Below are positions 1 to 5,354 of a stretch of 7,244 nt of DNA, in pieces. Below the pieces are notes generated by a model, which was not told where the DNA came from, ran no database searches, and saw nothing but the letters and a program-made list of their open reading frames with translations. The stretch lies in the NCBI GenBank assembly GCA_021825225.1, contig JAKAIH010000136.1:1-7244 (forward strand), in the 5' to 3' direction. Position numbers and translations under genes: made by a program. This DNA comes from Pseudomonadota bacterium (GTDB lineage Bacteria > Pseudomonadota > Gammaproteobacteria > Burkholderiales > SG8-39). The stretch's first letter is position 1; every line of letters starts with the position of its first letter.

Positions 1-252
1 ATCTGCAAGTAAGCGCTGCATCGATTATTTCAAGCGCAACGCGGTTATGCGCGGCGGTGCCCCGGGGATACGCGTGCGCCGCGTCGCGCAAATTGCAGCG
101 GGCGGGCCGAAGAATGCGTGGCGCGAATTCGCCAAGAGGCAGATGAACCGGAGGCAGCGTCTGCACTGCCGGAATCGCGAACGGACTGCGCGCCTTGCGA
201 TTCTGAGATATAAAGGACTGAGAATTAAGCTAAAATGCAGTCTCAGCGCCTT
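1..252. other. Left flank with no supportable gene
   Basis: No convincing coding sequence is visible here. The open frames that cross it also run through the tRNA gene and read as arginine-rich, low-complexity translations typical of GC-rich noncoding DNA. Bases 1-12 read as a short frame ending in TAA (10-12), which could be the very end of a plus-strand gene cut by the window edge, but twelve bases cannot show that. Near the tRNA 3' end there is a weak 6-bp inverted repeat (CTGAGA 218-223, TCTCAG 241-246, 17-nt loop) which could form downstream of the tRNA transcript but lacks a T run. A TAAAAT at 231-236 resembles a plus-strand -10 box with no matching -35. Confidence 0.5.
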
Positions 253-339
253 TGGTGCCCAGGAAGGGACTCGAACCCCCACAGTGTCGCCACCGCATGG
301 ACCTGAACCATGTGCGTCTACCAATTCCGCCACCTGGGC
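253..339 (-). tRNA. tRNA-Leu (anticodon CAG)
   Basis: Read on the minus strand, the sequence folds as a class II tRNA. The acceptor stem is GCCCAGG/CCTGGGC with discriminator A and an encoded CCA at 253-255. The D-arm carries GGCGGAATTGGTAGACGC, typical of bacterial tRNA-Leu. The anticodon stem-loop is CATGG-TTCAGGT-CCATG with anticodon CAG at 303-305, which decodes CUG, the favoured leucine codon in GC-rich genomes. The variable arm is long (GGTG-GCGA-CACT), as expected for Leu. The T loop is TTCGAGT. The T stem pairs GGGGG with CCCTT, so its two outermost pairs are G-U wobbles, which is slightly unusual. The gene is divergent from rnr. I see no following tRNA and no strong terminator. Confidence 0.97.
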
Positions 340-351
340 ACAAGGTGCGCA

Positions 352-379
352 ATTCTATAGGAATCAAGAATTTTGTCAA
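352..379 (-). promoter_or_regulatory. Promoter of tRNA-Leu
   Basis: On the minus strand a perfect -35 box TTGACA (374-379) is separated by 16 bp from a -10 box TAGAAT (352-357). Transcription should start near 345, giving a leader of about six bases before the tRNA 5' end at 339. The bases after the -10 box are GC-rich (TGCGCACC), a discriminator type known from stringently controlled stable RNA promoters; that control is inferred. The -35 box overlaps the first codons of rnr on the other strand. Confidence 0.8.
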
Positions 380-2580
380 CGCAGAAACACCCTAAACGTC
401 CCGTCGCGCGTTCCGCGCGCGATCCGCATTACGCGCGCGAAGCCGAGCGTTACGAACATCCGCTGCCCAGCCGCGAACTGATACTGGACACGCTGGCCAA
501 GGAAGGCATTCCGGTGCAGGAGGAAGACCTGTGCCGCGTGCTGCACATCGAGCCGGACGAGGTCGACAGCTTCCGCCGGCGGCTGCGCGCGATGGAGCGC
601 GAGGGCCAGATCATGCGCAATCGGCGCGACGCGATCCTGGTCTCCGGCAAGCTCGATCTGGTCGCCGGCCGCGTCGAGGGACATCCGGACGGCTACGGTT
701 TTCTCGTGCCCGACGAAGGCGGGCCGGACATGTTCCTGTCCGAGAAGGAGATGCGCAAGGTGCTGCACGGCGACCGCGTCATGGCGCGTGCGAGCGGCGT
801 CGACCGGCGCGGGCGCCCGGAAGGCGCCATCGTCGAAATCATTTCGCGCGCGAACACGCGCCTGGTGGGCCGGCTGCACAAACCGCACGGCGTCGCCTTC
901 GTGGCGGCGGAGAACCGGCGCATCAGCCAGGACATCCTGATTCCGCCGGGCGCCGACATGGGCGCTGCGCCGGGTCAGGTGGTGACGGTGGAAATCGTGG
1001 CCCAGCCGGACAAGAACGCGCAGCCCGCGGGGCGCATCGTCGAAGTGCTGGGCAATTACGCCGACCCCGGCATGGAAATCGAGATCGCGCTGCGCAAGCA
1101 CGAACTGCCTTACGAATTTGCGGGGGCCGCGCTGCGACTGGCGGAGAAGCTGCCGGACGAGGTGCGCCCGAACGACTGCAAGGGACGCGAGGACCTGCGT
1201 GAACTGCCGCTGGTGACCATAGACGGGGAGACGGCAAAGGATTTCGACGATGCCGTGCATTGCAAGCGCGAAGGCAAGGGTTTTCGCCTGTGGGTGGCGA
1301 TCGCCGACGTGAGCCATTATGTGCGCCCGGGCGACGCGCTCGACCTCGCCTCGCGCGAGCGCGGCAATTCGGTGTATTTTCCGCGCCGCGTGATTCCGAT
1401 GCTGCCGGAGAAGCTCTCCAACGGCCTGTGCTCGCTCAACGCGAACGTGGATCGCCTGTGCATGGTGTGCGAGATGAGCGTGGATGCGCAGGGCGAGATC
1501 GGGCCCTATCGCTTCTATGCCGCGGTGATGCGCTCGCAGGCGCGCCTGACCTACAACCGCGTCGCAGCCGCGCTCGGCCTGCAGCCCCCCAAAGGCGAAC
1601 CGGTGCCGGCGCAGCTCGTGCCGCATCTGCAGGACCTGTATGCGCTGTATCACGTGCTCGCCAAGGCGCGCGAGAAGCGCGGCGCCATCGATTTCGAGAC
1701 CATCGAGACGCAGATGCTGTTCGACGAGCAGGGCAAGATCGAGAACATCGTGGCGACGCAGCGCAACGACGCGCACCGCCTGATCGAGGAATGCATGCTC
1801 GCGGCCAACGTCTGCGCCTCCGATTTCCTGCAGAGCCGCAAGCATCCGGCGCTGTACCGCGTGCACGAGGGGCCGACGCCGGAGAAGCTGGAGGCGCTGC
1901 GCATCTTCCTCAAGCAGTTCGGCCTGGACCTCACCGGCGGCGAAACCCCGCACGCGAAGGATTACGCCAAGCTGCTCGCCGGGATCAAAGGGCGGCCCGA
2001 TATCCAGCTGCTGCAGACGGTATTGTTGCGCTCGCTGAAACAGGCGCAGTACAGCCCGGAAAACGTCGGCCATTTCGGCCTCGCCTACGAGGCCTACACC
2101 CATTTCACTTCGCCGATCCGGCGCTATCCGGACCTGGTGGTGCACCGCGCGATCAATGCCGCGCTCGCGGGCAAGGTCTATACCCCGGGCGACTGGGGCG
2201 AACTGGGCGAGCATTGCTCGATGACCGAGCGCCGCGCCGACGAGGCCACGCGCGACGTCGAGTCCTGGCTCAAGTGTTATTACATGCAGGACCGCATCGG
2301 CGAGGAATTCCCGGGATCGATCAGCGCAGTCACCGGCTTCGGCATTTTCGTCGCGCTGGACGACGTCTTCGTCGAGGGCCTGGTGCACATCTCCGAGCTG
2401 GGCGAGGACTACTATCATTTCGATGCGGCCCGGCACCAGCTGCTGGGAGAGCGCGGCGCACGGCGTTTTCGCCTCGCCGACCGCGTGCGGGTGAAGCTCG
2501 TGCGCGTGGACCTGGATTCGAGCAAAATCGATTTTCGCCTCGCCGAAGACGCTGCGCCGAAGAAGAAGAAGCGGAGCTGA
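373..2580 (+). CDS. rnr: Ribonuclease R (RNB-family 3'-5' exoribonuclease)
   Basis: The 735-residue product is a processive hydrolytic 3'-5' exoribonuclease that degrades structured RNA, including mRNA and faulty rRNA, in the cytoplasm. Visible order: an N-terminal helix-turn-helix-like segment (about 30-90), two OB/cold-shock domains (about 95-235), the RNB catalytic domain (about 270-600) and an S1 domain (about 643-724) ending in a lysine-rich APKKKKRS tail. The metal-binding motif TIDGETAKDFDDAV supplies D284, D290, D292 and D293; SVYFPRRVIPMLPE (Y335) and HFTSPIRRYPDLVVHR (577-592) are the other family signatures. It is shorter than E. coli RNase R (813), mainly at the tail. TTG at 373 is chosen because an in-frame TAG lies at 358-360, no ATG or GTG precedes the conserved N-terminus, and AGGA (359-362) lies ten bases upstream. 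rlmB follows after three bases, so the two are probably co-transcribed. Confidence 0.97.
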   Translation: MSTQKHPKRPVARSARDPHYAREAERYEHPLPSRELILDTLAKEGIPVQEEDLCRVLHIEPDEVDSFRRRLRAMEREGQIMRNRRDAILVSGKLDLVAGRVEGHPDGYGFLVPDEGGPDMFLSEKEMRKVLHGDRVMARASGVDRRGRPEGAIVEIISRANTRLVGRLHKPHGVAFVAAENRRISQDILIPPGADMGAAPGQVVTVEIVAQPDKNAQPAGRIVEVLGNYADPGMEIEIALRKHELPYEFAGAALRLAEKLPDEVRPNDCKGREDLRELPLVTIDGETAKDFDDAVHCKREGKGFRLWVAIADVSHYVRPGDALDLASRERGNSVYFPRRVIPMLPEKLSNGLCSLNANVDRLCMVCEMSVDAQGEIGPYRFYAAVMRSQARLTYNRVAAALGLQPPKGEPVPAQLVPHLQDLYALYHVLAKAREKRGAIDFETIETQMLFDEQGKIENIVATQRNDAHRLIEECMLAANVCASDFLQSRKHPALYRVHEGPTPEKLEALRIFLKQFGLDLTGGETPHAKDYAKLLAGIKGRPDIQLLQTVLLRSLKQAQYSPENVGHFGLAYEAYTHFTSPIRRYPDLVVHRAINAALAGKVYTPGDWGELGEHCSMTERRADEATRDVESWLKCYYMQDRIGEEFPGSISAVTGFGIFVALDDVFVEGLVHISELGEDYYHFDAARHQLLGERGARRFRLADRVRVKLVRVDLDSSKIDFRLAEDAAPKKKKRS

Positions 2581-2583
2581 GGC

Positions 2584-3336
2584 GTGAGCAGCACCAGTTT
2601 CATCCACGGCTTTCATGCCATCACTGCGCGCCTGCGCCTGGACGCGAAAAGCGTGCACGAGCTCTATTGCGACAGCGCGCGCGCCGATCCGCGCATGCGC
2701 GAGCTGATCAAACTCGCCGAGAATCTGAAGCTGCGCGTGCTGCAGGTGGACGCGAGGCGCCTGGACGGCATGGCGCCGCCGGGCAGGCACCAGGGCGTGG
2801 TGGCCCGGGTCGACGCGCAGCGCCGGCATGTCTCGCTGGAGGACCTGCTCGACGAGTTGAAAGAGCCGCCCTTGCTGCTGGTGCTCGACGGCGTGCAGGA
2901 CCCGCACAACCTCGGCGCCTGTCTGCGCGTGGCCGATGCGGCCGGCTGCCATGCGGTGGTCGCGCCCAAGGACCGCGCCGTGGGCTTGTCGGCTGCGGTG
3001 ATCAAGGTGGCGAGCGGCGCCGCCGACAGCGTGCCGTATATCGCGGTCACCAATCTCGCGCGTACCCTGCGCGAACTGAAGGAACGCAATATCTGGGTGG
3101 TGGGGGCGGACTCGGGTGCAAGCGAGGAACTCTATGCCGCCGAGCTGCCTGCGGCCCTGGCCTGGGTGCTGGGCGCCGAAGGCGAGGGCCTGCGGCGCCT
3201 CACGCGCGAGACCTGCGACCAGTTGGTGAAAATTCCCATGCTGGGCCAGGTCGAAAGCCTCAACGTCTCGGTCGCGAGCGGGGTGGTGCTGTTCGAGTCG
3301 CGCCGCAGACGCATGGCCAAGCCCGCGCCAGGCTGA
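2584..3336 (+). CDS. rlmB: 23S rRNA (guanosine-2'-O-)-methyltransferase RlmB (SpoU/TrmH family)
   Basis: A 250-residue SPOUT-class enzyme. Family knowledge assigns it S-adenosylmethionine-dependent 2'-O-methylation of G2251 (E. coli numbering) in the 23S rRNA peptidyl-transferase P loop. An N-terminal substrate-binding domain (about 5-80, opening FIHGFHAITARL) precedes the knotted methyltransferase domain. Its three motifs are visible: LVLDGVQDPHNLGACLR (N109, R115), VLGAEGEGL (E199) and IPMLGQVESLNVSVA (S225, N227). Length is close to E. coli RlmB (243). The GTG start sits three bases after the rnr stop, with GGAG at 2573-2576 (inside the rnr end) seven bases upstream, so translation is probably coupled. 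The rnr-rlmB pair is a common proteobacterial arrangement. Its final codons run into a 10-bp direct repeat (3329-3350). Confidence 0.96.
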   Translation: MSSTSFIHGFHAITARLRLDAKSVHELYCDSARADPRMRELIKLAENLKLRVLQVDARRLDGMAPPGRHQGVVARVDAQRRHVSLEDLLDELKEPPLLLVLDGVQDPHNLGACLRVADAAGCHAVVAPKDRAVGLSAAVIKVASGAADSVPYIAVTNLARTLRELKERNIWVVGADSGASEELYAAELPAALAWVLGAEGEGLRRLTRETCDQLVKIPMLGQVESLNVSVASGVVLFESRRRRMAKPAPG

Positions 3337-3350
3337 GACACAGGCTGAGA
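3329..3350 (+). repeat. 10-bp direct repeat at the rlmB 3' end
   Basis: CAGGCTGAGA occurs at 3329-3338 and again at 3341-3350, separated by CA, giving a 12-bp period. The first copy contains the rlmB stop codon TGA (3334-3336). It ends six bases before the -35 box of the rpsF promoter. It may be only a small tandem duplication. Confidence 0.7.
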
Positions 3351-3355
3351 AATAC

Positions 3356-3385
3356 TTGCCTTGGCAGGCACTTTCCCTTTATAAT
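3356..3385 (+). promoter_or_regulatory. Promoter of the rpsF-priB-rpsR-rplI operon
   Basis: A perfect -10 box TATAAT (3380-3385) is preceded by TTGCCT (3356-3361) at an 18-bp spacing. TTGGCA at 3361-3366 looks like a better -35 but is only 13 bp away, too close. The start should lie near 3392, after a GC-rich discriminator (CACGCGC), a type seen at growth-rate-controlled ribosomal promoters. No terminator is visible between rlmB and this promoter, so read-through from rnr-rlmB is also possible. Confidence 0.75.
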
Positions 3386-3391
3386 CACGCG

Positions 3392-3500
3392 CTTTTTGTT
3401 GATTGCCGATTGCCGGATTTTCGTTGTGCTTGTACGACGGTCCGGCCCACCTTGCCTCACCGCTACGCATGACGGGAGGCTTAACCCATAAGGAGACTGC
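3392..3500 (+). promoter_or_regulatory. rpsF mRNA leader with candidate S6:S18 binding hairpin
   Basis: The leader is about 108 nt. Its 3' part folds into a bulged hairpin: GCCTC (3454-3458) pairs with GAGGC (3476-3480), A3459 is unpaired, and CCG (3460-3462) pairs with CGG (3473-3475) around a 10-nt loop. The hairpin ends nine bases before the Shine-Dalgarno AAGGAG (3490-3495). A structured leader that binds the S6:S18 complex and represses its own operon is established for rpsF mRNAs in several bacterial phyla and involves a conserved CCG element. Assignment to that family rests on position and the CACCG sequence, not a covariance search. The leader also has a tandem GATTGCC (3401-3414). 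Confidence 0.45.
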
Positions 3501-3929
3501 ATGCGACATTACGAAATCGTATTCATCGTCCATCCCGATCAGAGCGAGCAGGTGCCCGCAATGATCGAGCGCTACCGAACCACCATCACCAGCCGCAAAG
3601 GGGCGATCCACCGCCTCGAAGACTGGGGTCGGCGCCAGATGACCTTCCCCATCGCCAAGATGCACAAGGCACACTACGTGCTGATGAACATCGAATGCGA
3701 TCAGGAAACCCTGGACGAACTCGAGCATTCATTCAAGTTCAACGACGCCGTGCTGCGCCATCTCACCGTGCAGATGAAGGCTGCGGTCACCGCGCCTTCG
3801 CCTATGATGAAGGAAGAGAAGTCGCGCTCGGTGCTGAACGGCGACGCGCCGAAAGCGGCCGAGGCCGCCAAGCCGGCTGAAGCCGCTGCTGCGGCACCCG
3901 CTGTTGCGGCACCCGCTGCGGCTGCCTGA
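3501..3929 (+). CDS. rpsF: 30S ribosomal protein S6
   Basis: S6 is a small-subunit protein that binds 16S rRNA in the platform as a dimer with S18. Residues 1-96 form the conserved ferredoxin-like core: [13 protein letters not shown] at the start, the [13 protein letters not shown] strand region (39-51), [11 protein letters not shown] (55-65) and [14 protein letters not shown] (80-93). From about residue 97 there is a non-conserved tail of some 46 residues, charged at first (MKEEKSR) and then almost all Ala, Pro, Lys and Glu. The tail makes the protein longer than the E. coli form; such tails are seen in other betaproteobacteria. Its last part is encoded by a 15-bp tandem repeat. The ATG is supported by AAGGAG at 3490-3495, five bases upstream. 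It is first in its operon, five bases ahead of priB. Confidence 0.97.
   Translation: MRHYEIVFIVHPDQSEQVPAMIERYRTTITSRKGAIHRLEDWGRRQMTFPIAKMHKAHYVLMNIECDQETLDELEHSFKFNDAVLRHLTVQMKAAVTAPSPMMKEEKSRSVLNGDAPKAAEAAKPAEAAAAAPAVAAPAAAA
3890..3919 (+). repeat. 15-bp tandem repeat in the rpsF tail
   Basis: TGCGGCACCCGCTG plus one base is present twice in a row (3890-3904 and 3905-3919), differing only in the last base (T versus C). Being a multiple of three, the unit keeps frame and adds Ala/Pro-rich residues to the S6 C-terminus, so the tail length could vary between strains without frameshift. Confidence 0.8.
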
Positions 3930-3934
3930 GCATA

Positions 3935-4237
3935 TTGGGCAACCAGTTCGTGCTGTCCGGCAATTTGATCGAACTCGACGCGCTGCGCCATACGCCCGCC
4001 GGCATCCCGGTGGTCAATTTCAGGCTCAGTCACGCGTCCGAGCAGATCGAGGCCGGGCACATGCGCGCAGTGCAATGCGAAGTGGCCGGTGTGGCCTTCG
4101 AGCGCGATGCGCGCCTGATGGCTGCGGCGAAGCTGGGAATGCAGGTGAAAGTCACCGGCTTCCTCGCCAGCAAAAGCCGCGACAGCAAGCAGCTGGTATT
4201 ACACGCAACCAACATTGAATTCGTAGAAGGAGTTTGA
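3935..4237 (+). CDS. priB: Primosomal replication protein N (PriB)
   Basis: A 100-residue OB-fold, single-stranded DNA-binding protein of the SSB superfamily. In studied bacteria it acts as a homodimer and stimulates PriA during replication restart, leading to DnaB reloading. The sequence shows the PriB pattern: [25 protein letters not shown] in pieces (3-27, with TPAGIPV at 20-26), a central RAVQCEVAG strand (44-52) and [21 protein letters not shown] (75-95). Length equals the family norm, and TPAGIPV resembles Neisseria PriB closely. The TTG start at 3935 has no good Shine-Dalgarno, but it lies five bases after the rpsF stop, so coupling is likely. GTG at 3950 is a weaker alternative that would remove the first strand. 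dnaB lies in the same cluster. Confidence 0.93.
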   Translation: MGNQFVLSGNLIELDALRHTPAGIPVVNFRLSHASEQIEAGHMRAVQCEVAGVAFERDARLMAAAKLGMQVKVTGFLASKSRDSKQLVLHATNIEFVEGV

Positions 4238-4238
4238 C

Positions 4239-4535
4239 ATGCCACCCCCAAGAAGAGGCGCCAAAGGTAAAGGTAAGGGAAAGAATCTGAAGAAAGACGA
4301 CAAGAAAGGCGGGCGCCAGCTGTTCAAGCGCCGCAAGTTCTGCCGCTTTACCGCCGAGAAGATCGAGTGGATCGATTACAAGGATATCGAGATACTCAAG
4401 GACTTCATCAACGAGAACGGCAGGATCATTCCGGCGCGCATCACCGGCACCAAGGCCGGTTATCAGCGCCAGTTGTCGACGGCGATCAAGCGCGCGCGCT
4501 ATCTGGCGCTGCTGCCCTACACCGACCTGCACTGA
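4239..4535 (+). CDS. rpsR: 30S ribosomal protein S18
   Basis: S18 binds 16S rRNA in the platform together with S6. The conserved core starts at about residue 28 ([13 protein letters not shown]) and continues through [13 protein letters not shown] (45-57), [20 protein letters not shown] (60-79) and [15 protein letters not shown] (82-96). The protein has 98 residues against 75 in E. coli. The excess is an N-terminal basic extension (residues 5-27) rich in Gly and Lys, containing GKGKGK. The ATG is well supported: AAGGAG at 4227-4232 is six bases upstream and overlaps the priB end. The priB stop (4235-4237) is one base before this start, so the two are tightly linked. A hairpin lies 14 bases after the stop. 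Confidence 0.97.
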   Translation: MPPPRRGAKGKGKGKNLKKDDKKGGRQLFKRRKFCRFTAEKIEWIDYKDIEILKDFINENGRIIPARITGTKAGYQRQLSTAIKRARYLALLPYTDLH

Positions 4536-4549
4536 GAGTTTCCAACAAG

Positions 4550-4571
4550 ACGAGGGGATGGCTCCCCTCGT
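4550..4571 (+). repeat. 8-bp stem-loop between rpsR and rplI
   Basis: ACGAGGGG (4550-4557) and CCCCTCGT (4564-4571) form a perfect 8-bp stem around the loop ATGGCT. No T run follows, so it is not a standard rho-independent terminator. It may stabilise or mark processing of the upstream mRNA, or act as a partial attenuator; this is inference. Confidence 0.75.
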
Positions 4572-4586
4572 GCTCCCCTAAATCGG

Positions 4587-4612
4587 CCGTAACAAAATGA
4601 CTTTTGTTACGG
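4587..4612 (+). promoter_or_regulatory. 11-bp perfect stem-loop just upstream of the rplI ribosome-binding site
   Basis: CCGTAACAAAA (4587-4597) pairs perfectly with TTTTGTTACGG (4602-4612) around a TGAC tetraloop. The stem ends five bases before the rplI Shine-Dalgarno AAGGA (4618-4622). The T run is inside the stem rather than after it, so termination is unlikely. A role in mRNA processing, stability or translational control of L9 is possible, but I know of no family that this matches. Confidence 0.75.
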
Positions 4613-4630
4613 GTTCTAAGGAATAACGCC

Positions 4631-5086
4631 ATGCAAGTGATACTGCTGGAAAAAGTAGTCAACCTCGGCGGCCTGGGCGAGGTGGTGAAGGTCAAGGAGG
4701 GCTACGCCCGCAATTACCTTATCCCACACGGCAAAGCCAAGCGCGCAACGCCGGATAACCTCGCCGCGTTCGAGGCGCGTCGGGGCGAACTGGAGAAGGC
4801 GCAGAATGAGGCGCTGAGCACGGCGCAGGAACTCGGCGCCAAGATCGACGGCCTTACGGTCCAGATCACGCGCAAGACCGGCGTCGACGGGCGTCTGTTC
4901 GGTTCGGTCACTACGCACGATATCGTCGAGGCGCTGCAGGCGCAGGGCTTCGCCATCGAACGCTCTGCCGTGCGGCTGCCGCAAGGTCCGTTGAAACAGG
5001 TCGGAGACAATTCCATCGCCATCGGCCTGCATTCGGACGTGGTGGTGCACATCACCGTGTCGGTGCTGGGCGAAGCGGCAGAATAG
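4631..5086 (+). CDS. rplI: 50S ribosomal protein L9
   Basis: L9 binds 23S rRNA near the base of the L1 stalk with its N-terminal domain and reaches out from the ribosome through a long helix. The 151-residue product shows the N-domain [19 protein letters not shown] with the L9 signature [13 protein letters not shown] (24-36), a long charged helix (about 41-75) and a C-terminal domain (about 76-149, containing [19 protein letters not shown]). Length is close to the usual 148-150. ATG 4631 is chosen because L9 proteins begin MQVILL, and AAGGA at 4618-4622 lies eight bases upstream. An in-frame TTG at 4604 adds nine residues but lies inside a perfect hairpin with no ribosome-binding site. It is the last gene before the terminator. 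Confidence 0.97.
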   Translation: MQVILLEKVVNLGGLGEVVKVKEGYARNYLIPHGKAKRATPDNLAAFEARRGELEKAQNEALSTAQELGAKIDGLTVQITRKTGVDGRLFGSVTTHDIVEALQAQGFAIERSAVRLPQGPLKQVGDNSIAIGLHSDVVVHITVSVLGEAAE

Positions 5087-5107
5087 CGGGCAAGCCGTTG
5101 ATTAAAG

Positions 5108-5133
5108 AAGGCCGGGGTTCCCGGCCTTTTTTT
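5108..5133 (+). terminator. Rho-independent terminator after rplI
   Basis: AAGGCCGGG (5108-5116) and CCCGGCCTT (5120-5128) form a perfect 9-bp stem with loop GTT. A run of seven T (5127-5133) overlaps the stem end. This ends the rpsF-priB-rpsR-rplI transcript and implies that dnaB has its own promoter. Confidence 0.95.
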
Positions 5134-5144
5134 ATCGGCGATCC

Positions 5145-5168
5145 GCGCGGACGGGACGCCGTCCGCGC
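5145..5168. repeat. 10-bp GC-rich inverted repeat
   Basis: GCGCGGACGG (5145-5154) and CCGTCCGCGC (5159-5168) form a perfect stem with loop GACG, 11 bp after the rplI terminator. No T run follows on either strand. Function unknown. Confidence 0.75.
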
Positions 5169-5230
5169 AAGCTCTGGCGCTGCACAGCTACGTATCCTGC
5201 TATGAGCGGCAATGTCGCCGGACGTAAATT

Positions 5231-5245
5231 GCGCGCTCTGCGCGC
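5231..5245. repeat. Short GC palindrome
   Basis: GCGCGC (5231-5236) and GCGCGC (5240-5245) flank TCT. It ends one base before the left arm of the large inverted repeat. Such a short repeat can arise by chance in GC-rich DNA. Confidence 0.5.
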
Positions 5246-5246
5246 C

Positions 5247-5297
5247 AACCGTGTTTTCGGTGCGGATGAAAAGCATATCCGCACCGAAAACACGGTT
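5247..5297. repeat. 51-bp inverted repeat with 21-bp perfect arms upstream of dnaB
   Basis: The left arm (5247-5267, starting AACCGTGTTTTCGG) is the exact reverse complement of the right arm (5277-5297, ending CCGAAAACACGGTT). A 9-base loop GAAAAGCAT separates them. Neither side has a T run after the stem, so it does not look like an intrinsic terminator. It lies 57 bases before the likely dnaB ATG. Possible roles include a dispersed palindromic repeat, a protein-binding site or a structured leader or small RNA; the sequence alone does not decide. Confidence 0.9.
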
Positions 5298-5354
5298 ATG
5301 GATAAAAGCAGGAACGTCTTGGAGTAGAATTTGTATTCCCATAAAGTACTCCCC

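Noticed and set aside
253..339. tRNA-Leu as an integration site of a mobile element
   Set aside because: tRNA genes are frequent attachment sites, but no integrase, no duplicated tRNA 3' end and no composition shift is visible in the window.
47..481. Plus-strand open frame of 144 codons across the left flank
   Set aside because: It runs through the whole tRNA-Leu gene and the rnr start, and its translation shows no family features.
376..2952. Very long minus-strand open frame (858 codons) opposite rnr and rlmB
   Set aside because: It is antisense to two clear genes, crosses the boundary between them, and reads as a His/Arg/Ala/Val-rich protein with no recognisable motif. GC-rich codon bias commonly leaves such antisense frames open.
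3361..3385. TTGGCA as the -35 box for rpsF
   Set aside because: It is only 13 bp from TATAAT; TTGCCT at 3356-3361 gives an acceptable 18-bp spacing.
1260..3491. Long plus-strand open frame (743 codons) in another frame over rnr and rlmB
   Set aside because: Arginine- and alanine-rich translation with no domain pattern, overlapping two genes with intact catalytic motifs; a frame-shadow artefact.
4604..4630. Upstream TTG start for rplI adding nine residues
   Set aside because: The TTG is inside the perfect 11-bp hairpin, has no ribosome-binding site, and the added residues precede the universal L9 start MQVILL.
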